Assembly (NCBI GenBank): GCA_947461915.1
Contig: CANHNG010000058.1
Location: 1 to 8,372, forward strand
Reading direction: 5' to 3'
Length of the DNA stretch: 8,372 nt
Source of the DNA: Flavobacteriaceae bacterium
Lineage (GTDB): Bacteria > Bacteroidota > Bacteroidia > Flavobacteriales > Flavobacteriaceae
Below are positions 6,050 to 8,372 of this stretch, piece by piece. The translations under genes and the position numbers were made by a program. Each line of letters begins with the position of its first letter. Positions within the stretch are counted from its first letter, which is position 1. A model generated the notes under the pieces. That model saw nothing but the letters and a program-made list of their open reading frames with translations, made no database searches and had not been told where the DNA came from.

Positions 6050-6853
6050 ATGGCAAGACAGAAAGGTGTTATTAAGTATGTTGGAACTCTTGGAGATATC
6101 CGACACTTCAAAATTAAAGGACAAGAAGGCTACTTCGCCGGAATGGTTGGCGGTCCTAGTGGTGATCAGGTAAACACTGCACCAGAGTTCGAGAGAACTC
6201 GTGAGAATATGAATGAATTTGGCGCGAGCGCCAAAGCCGGGAAATCGGTTCGTACTGGTTTATCTCAAGTGATGAAACAAATGGCGGACAGTCAAGTGAC
6301 TGGTCGTTTAACTTCTATTATGAAGAAAATCAATTTGGAAGACCAAACTGAAGCTAGGGGTTACCGTAAAATTGAAATCAGCACACAGCGCAATTACTTG
6401 AAAGGTTTCGAGTTTGACAAAAACTCTTCTTTCAATGGCATTTTCAACGCTCCTTACTCCTTAACCCACACAGTTGACAGAGCCAGTGGCGAGTTTGTAG
6501 TTGCTGATTTTAACCCAGCTAATTTGGTGAGTGCTCCATCTGGTGCCACACACTTCCGTTTGATTAGTTCTCTTTCCGTGGTTAGTGATTTTGAATACAA
6601 CGCCACCACTAACAGCTACGATCCAATGGATGCAGCTTTGAATGAGGTAAGTGACATTCAATACAGTGACTTTTTGGACTTGTATGCTCCAGTTCCTGCC
6701 ACTACAATTTCTGCAACATTACCAGGGGGAGTTCTTCCAACGGTAAACACAACAGTTTTACAGTGCATCGGAATTGAGTTCTACCAACAAGTGGGACCAA
6801 ATTACTACTTGTTTTCCAGTGGTAACTGTTTGAAAGTCGAGGACGCTTTTTAG
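6050..6853 (+). CDS. MARQKG-type protein of unknown function, Bacteroidota-restricted family (from memory)
   Basis: The start at 6050 is preferred because an A-rich stretch (TTAGAAAAAATGG) precedes it and the reading frame further upstream runs antisense through the nuclease gene. The product has 267 residues and I cannot assign a function. The N-terminal 115 residues are basic: MARQKGVIKYVGTLGDI (1-17), then GYFAGMVGGPSG (27-38), FERTRENMNEFG (47-58), AKAGKSVRTGL (61-71) and GRLTSIMKKIN (85-95). From about 125 on it is acidic, rich in aromatic, Thr, Ser and Pro residues, and looks beta-rich, ending IGIEFYQQVGPNYYLFSSGNC (240-260 region). There is no signal peptide or membrane segment. I recall similar proteins, often beginning MARQKGIIKL, as a recurring uncharacterised family in Bacteroidota. 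Its own strong terminator follows, so it is probably a single-gene transcript, which would suit a protein made in larger amounts than its neighbours. Confidence 0.82.
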   Translation: MARQKGVIKYVGTLGDIRHFKIKGQEGYFAGMVGGPSGDQVNTAPEFERTRENMNEFGASAKAGKSVRTGLSQVMKQMADSQVTGRLTSIMKKINLEDQTEARGYRKIEISTQRNYLKGFEFDKNSSFNGIFNAPYSLTHTVDRASGEFVVADFNPANLVSAPSGATHFRLISSLSVVSDFEYNATTNSYDPMDAALNEVSDIQYSDFLDLYAPVPATTISATLPGGVLPTVNTTVLQCIGIEFYQQVGPNYYLFSSGNCLKVEDAF

Positions 6854-6868
6854 AAACTACCCCAAAGG

Positions 6869-6898
6869 ATCCCTCGCCAAAAACGAGGGATTTTTTTT
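6869..6898 (+). terminator. Rho-independent terminator after the MARQKG-type gene
   Basis: An 8-bp perfect stem (6869-6876 with 6884-6891, core CCCTCG/CGAGGG) encloses a 7-nt loop and runs into eight T residues (6891-6898). This is a textbook intrinsic terminator 15 nt after the stop. It lies only 23 nt ahead of the next ATG on the same strand, so the downstream genes need read-through or a promoter within or very near this element; none is recognisable between 6854 and 6921. Confidence 0.93.
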
Positions 6899-6921
6899 AT
6901 CAACTTCTTAAAACAAAAACA

Positions 6922-7374
6922 ATGGAAAACAAGATAATCAGGGTTGCCGAAGGCAAACAAAGCACATTAAGCCAGTTGTACATCAACGGAATTTTCCAAT
7001 GTTATTTGTTGGAGGATAAAATCAGGGAAGTGAAGATTGCTTCTCAAACGGCTATTCCTACAGGTATTTTTGAATTACAACTGAACACTTGGGGAGCTAA
7101 AAATGCCAATTACAAGAAAGCTTTTGGAAAGCTGCACCAGGGAATGATTGAGATTTCGGGTTTACCAAATTTCAGTTCTGTTTATATCCATACCGGAAAC
7201 ACGATAAAAGAAACTGCCGGCTGTCCGCTTTGCGGTTTTGGTTTCCAATTTGCGGATGGTGATTACCAAGTTTCCCAAAGTATTGCAGCTTACAAAATGA
7301 TTTATCCCAAGTTGGCAGCTTTGGCAAAGGATTCTTCCAATCAATTTGCCATTGAGAATAATTTTCAATTTTAA
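6922..7374 (+). CDS. DUF5675-family protein, possible cell-wall-directed enzyme
   Basis: The 150-residue protein matches the pattern I know for DUF5675, common near phage and phage-like genes: CYLLEDKIRE (27-36), TAIPTGIFEL (43-52), a central LPNFSSVYIH (81-90), then GN at 92-93 and TAGC at 98-101, and a C-terminal helix with SQSIAAYKMI (118-127). The spacing of His90, Gly92-Asn93 and Gly100-Cys101 resembles the His...Gly-Cys active site of L,D-transpeptidases (YkuD fold). That suggests, without proving it, a cysteine-dependent enzyme acting on peptidoglycan. No signal peptide is present, so if the substrate is the wall, export would depend on the small membrane proteins encoded next, as with phage endolysins and holins. 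A 12-nt gap leads to the next gene. Family fairly sure; function unknown. Confidence 0.82.
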   Translation: MENKIIRVAEGKQSTLSQLYINGIFQCYLLEDKIREVKIASQTAIPTGIFELQLNTWGAKNANYKKAFGKLHQGMIEISGLPNFSSVYIHTGNTIKETAGCPLCGFGFQFADGDYQVSQSIAAYKMIYPKLAALAKDSSNQFAIENNFQF

Positions 7375-7386
7375 AAAGCCAATCCA

Positions 7387-7635
7387 ATGGAAAATATAAA
7401 CACCATCGCAGCACTTTTTGGGACATTGATTACTCTGTTACTCTCGGTTGTGGCTTATTTTATCAAGCAATTGCACACTGATTTCAAAAGTGTGGAGAAA
7501 GATTTGATTGAAGTCAAAACAATGGTTTTAATCATCAAAACCGAGTTTAAAAGTGGCAACGATTTACTGAACCAGAAAGTAGAATACATCGAAAAAAGAG
7601 TACACGATTTAGAATTAATCATCCATAAAAAATAA
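7387..7635 (+). CDS. Small membrane protein with N-terminal TM segment and coiled coil (holin-accessory-like)
   Basis: The 82-residue product has one hydrophobic segment at about 5-26 (INTIAALFGTLITLLLSVVA within it), a short basic/polar turn, and then a long charged helix from about 27 to 80 with heptad-like spacing of Val, Ile and Leu (VEKDLIEVKTMVLIIKTEF, then VEYIEKRVHDLELII). The layout resembles phage XhlA/hemolysin-type holin accessories, small proteins with one membrane anchor and a coiled coil, though the order of the parts differs: XhlA has its anchor at the C terminus. It sits 12 nt after the DUF5675-like gene and 4 nt before the next small membrane protein, so all three are surely one transcript. 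The length and the lack of conserved catalytic residues argue for a structural or pore-assisting role. Function is inferred from layout only. Confidence 0.78.
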   Translation: MENINTIAALFGTLITLLLSVVAYFIKQLHTDFKSVEKDLIEVKTMVLIIKTEFKSGNDLLNQKVEYIEKRVHDLELIIHKK

Positions 7636-7639
7636 GATT

Positions 7640-7882
7640 ATGAAAAATAATAAAATGAATTTAGCAGAAAGAGTTTTGGCACCAACCCCAAAATGGTTTA
7701 AAGTTCTTCGAACTGTCGGGATAGCATTGGCATCCATTGGCGGAATAATCGTCGCTTCTCCGGTGGCATTGCCTGTTGGATTGGTTTCGGCCGCAGGATA
7801 TTTAATCCTTGGCGGAAGCATTATTTCGGTAGTTTCCCAAACTGGAGTAAAATCCGAAGAGGAGGCAGAACCAGACAAGTAA
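7640..7882 (+). CDS. Small two-TM membrane protein, holin-like
   Basis: The 80-residue protein starts with a short basic amphipathic stretch (1-22, including LAERVLAPTPKWFKVLR), followed by two glycine- and small-residue-rich hydrophobic segments at about 24-42 and 47-66, separated by a Pro-containing turn (SPVALPVG, 40-47), and a highly charged C-terminal tail (KSEEEAEPDK). Two close membrane helices plus a charged tail is the common shape of class II phage holins. Codon 6 (base 7655) is a second possible start; the first ATG at 7640 is kept because it sits 4 nt after the previous stop, the expected operon spacing. The hairpin at 7905-7936 ends the transcript. Recognition is by architecture, not by a named family, so a pore function is unproven. 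Confidence 0.78.
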   Translation: MKNNKMNLAERVLAPTPKWFKVLRTVGIALASIGGIIVASPVALPVGLVSAAGYLILGGSIISVVSQTGVKSEEEAEPDK

Positions 7883-7904
7883 AAATGTCTAAAATTAGGC
7901 TCAA

Positions 7905-7936
7905 AAGCCCCGTCCCGATGTTTTGGGATGGGGCTT
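7905..7936. terminator. Bidirectional terminator hairpin at the end of the cassette
   Basis: Bases 7905-7916 (AAGCCCCGTCCC) pair with 7925-7936 (GGGATGGGGCTT) over 12 bp with one G-U pair and an 8-nt loop. On the + strand ATTTCGTTT follows; on the - strand the stem runs into TTTTGAG. It begins 22 nt after the last cassette stop and can also serve the converging gene whose stop is at 8079. Bases 7937-8078 beyond it hold nothing I can support. Confidence 0.85.
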
Positions 7937-8078
7937 ATTTCGTTTATAGCGTTGGTAAAATGGGATTTGCTTTGCTTTTCACCGTTTTATTTAAGTGGAG
8001 CAATCATATTGCACTTATGTATTGGTTTGCTTGGGAATGAAGTGCAATCATTTCTAATCCACAAGGACCAGGATTGTT

Positions 8079-8372
8079 TTATTTTCTGCAATAGCGATAT
8101 AAAATGGCTCTGCGGAGGTCATTTATGAGCATCATATCCTCTTTGTATTGCTTTTCTTTTTTCTCCAGAAGTTTGAGAGCTTCAACATTTTTTTGGTGCT
8201 GCTCGTGCTCCACCATCATCAAACTGGCTTGTGGATTGAATTGTTTTTTGAAATCTTGAAGACGCAAAAACGGAATAACCGAACCTACTAAATACTGATG
8301 CCAGAATTTTGTTTGCCATAAACTGTAAGCAATAAAAAAAAGGTTTTCGCAATCCTCCTCGTTTTGAAAAAT
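8079..8372 (-). CDS. Unrecognised protein, C-terminal part (runs off the window)
   Basis: On the - strand the frame is open from the window edge (8372) to a TAA at 8079, giving the last 97 residues of a longer protein. A TTG at 8267 could be read as a start, but the frame stays open for 35 codons beyond it with plausible protein sequence (LFFIAYSLWQTKFWHQYLVG), so the true start is most likely outside. The visible part has an aromatic-rich segment (residues 11-30 of the fragment), then LRLQDFKKQFNP, then a long charged helix with coiled-coil character (VEALKLLEKKEKQYKEDMML) ending in a basic RYCRK. No family is recognised. It converges on the small membrane genes and shares their terminator hairpin. 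It may mark the start of another transcription unit of the same accessory region or the return to core genome. Confidence 0.6.
   Translation of the reverse strand: MFQNEEDCENLFFIAYSLWQTKFWHQYLVGSVIPFLRLQDFKKQFNPQASLMMVEHEQHQKNVEALKLLEKKEKQYKEDMMLINDLRRAILYRYCRK

Noticed and set aside
7928..8128. A 66-codon + strand frame with hydrophobic content
   Set aside because: Its ATG lies in the right arm of the terminator hairpin, it overlaps the end of the converging gene, and its Cys/Trp/Phe-rich sequence looks like random translation of T-rich DNA.
8079..8267. Reading the - strand gene as a complete 62-residue protein from TTG at 8267
   Set aside because: The same frame stays open for 35 more codons to the window edge with plausible sequence, so TTG is probably an internal leucine.
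5461..8372. A complete prophage or integrated element
   Set aside because: No integrase, tRNA, att-like direct repeats, capsid, terminase or tail genes are visible, and no duplication of the argH 3' end was found at the right side.
1..8372. CRISPR arrays, tRNA, rRNA or riboswitch genes
   Set aside because: No regularly spaced direct repeats, cloverleaf-like segments or known riboswitch cores were recognised on either strand.

Overview
The window is AT-rich and densely coded. Its closest fit is a Flavobacterium-like member of the Bacteroidota. Supporting signs are the gene order of the proline/arginine cluster, a transcarbamylase of the N-succinyl/N-acetylornithine type, A-rich translation starts with no clear Shine-Dalgarno, and one promoter matching the flavobacterial TTG-N20-TAnnTTTG pattern. 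Assignment is from sequence features and remembered families only; no search was run.

Bases 1-5346 (+ strand) are amino-acid biosynthesis: the 3' end of proA, then proB, argF', argB, argE and argH. The first five are packed with overlaps of 17, 11 and 4 nt and one gap of 2 nt, so they look like one translationally coupled transcript. After argE a 70-nt spacer with a 12-bp hairpin precedes argH. Together they encode the proline entry enzymes and, for arginine, the acylglutamate kinase, the acylornithine transcarbamylase, the deacylase and argininosuccinate lyase. A serine at the known substrate-deciding position of the transcarbamylase points to N-succinylornithine, so the pathway probably runs on succinylated intermediates as in Bacteroides.

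Bases 5347-5460 are a convergent spacer with a hairpin. Bases 5461-8078 are an accessory cassette. It holds a divergently transcribed staphylococcal-nuclease-like protein (- strand), a 267-residue protein of unknown function beginning MARQKG with its own strong terminator, and then a tight three-gene set: a DUF5675-like protein with an H...GN...GC motif, an 82-residue protein with one membrane segment plus a coiled coil, and an 80-residue protein with two membrane segments. The set ends at a second hairpin that can terminate from both sides. The layout resembles a phage-type lysis or release module (hydrolase candidate plus holin-like proteins), but there are no capsid, tail, integrase or recombinase genes here, so that reading is inference.

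Bases 8079-8372 hold the C-terminal end of an unrecognised - strand gene that runs out of the window.
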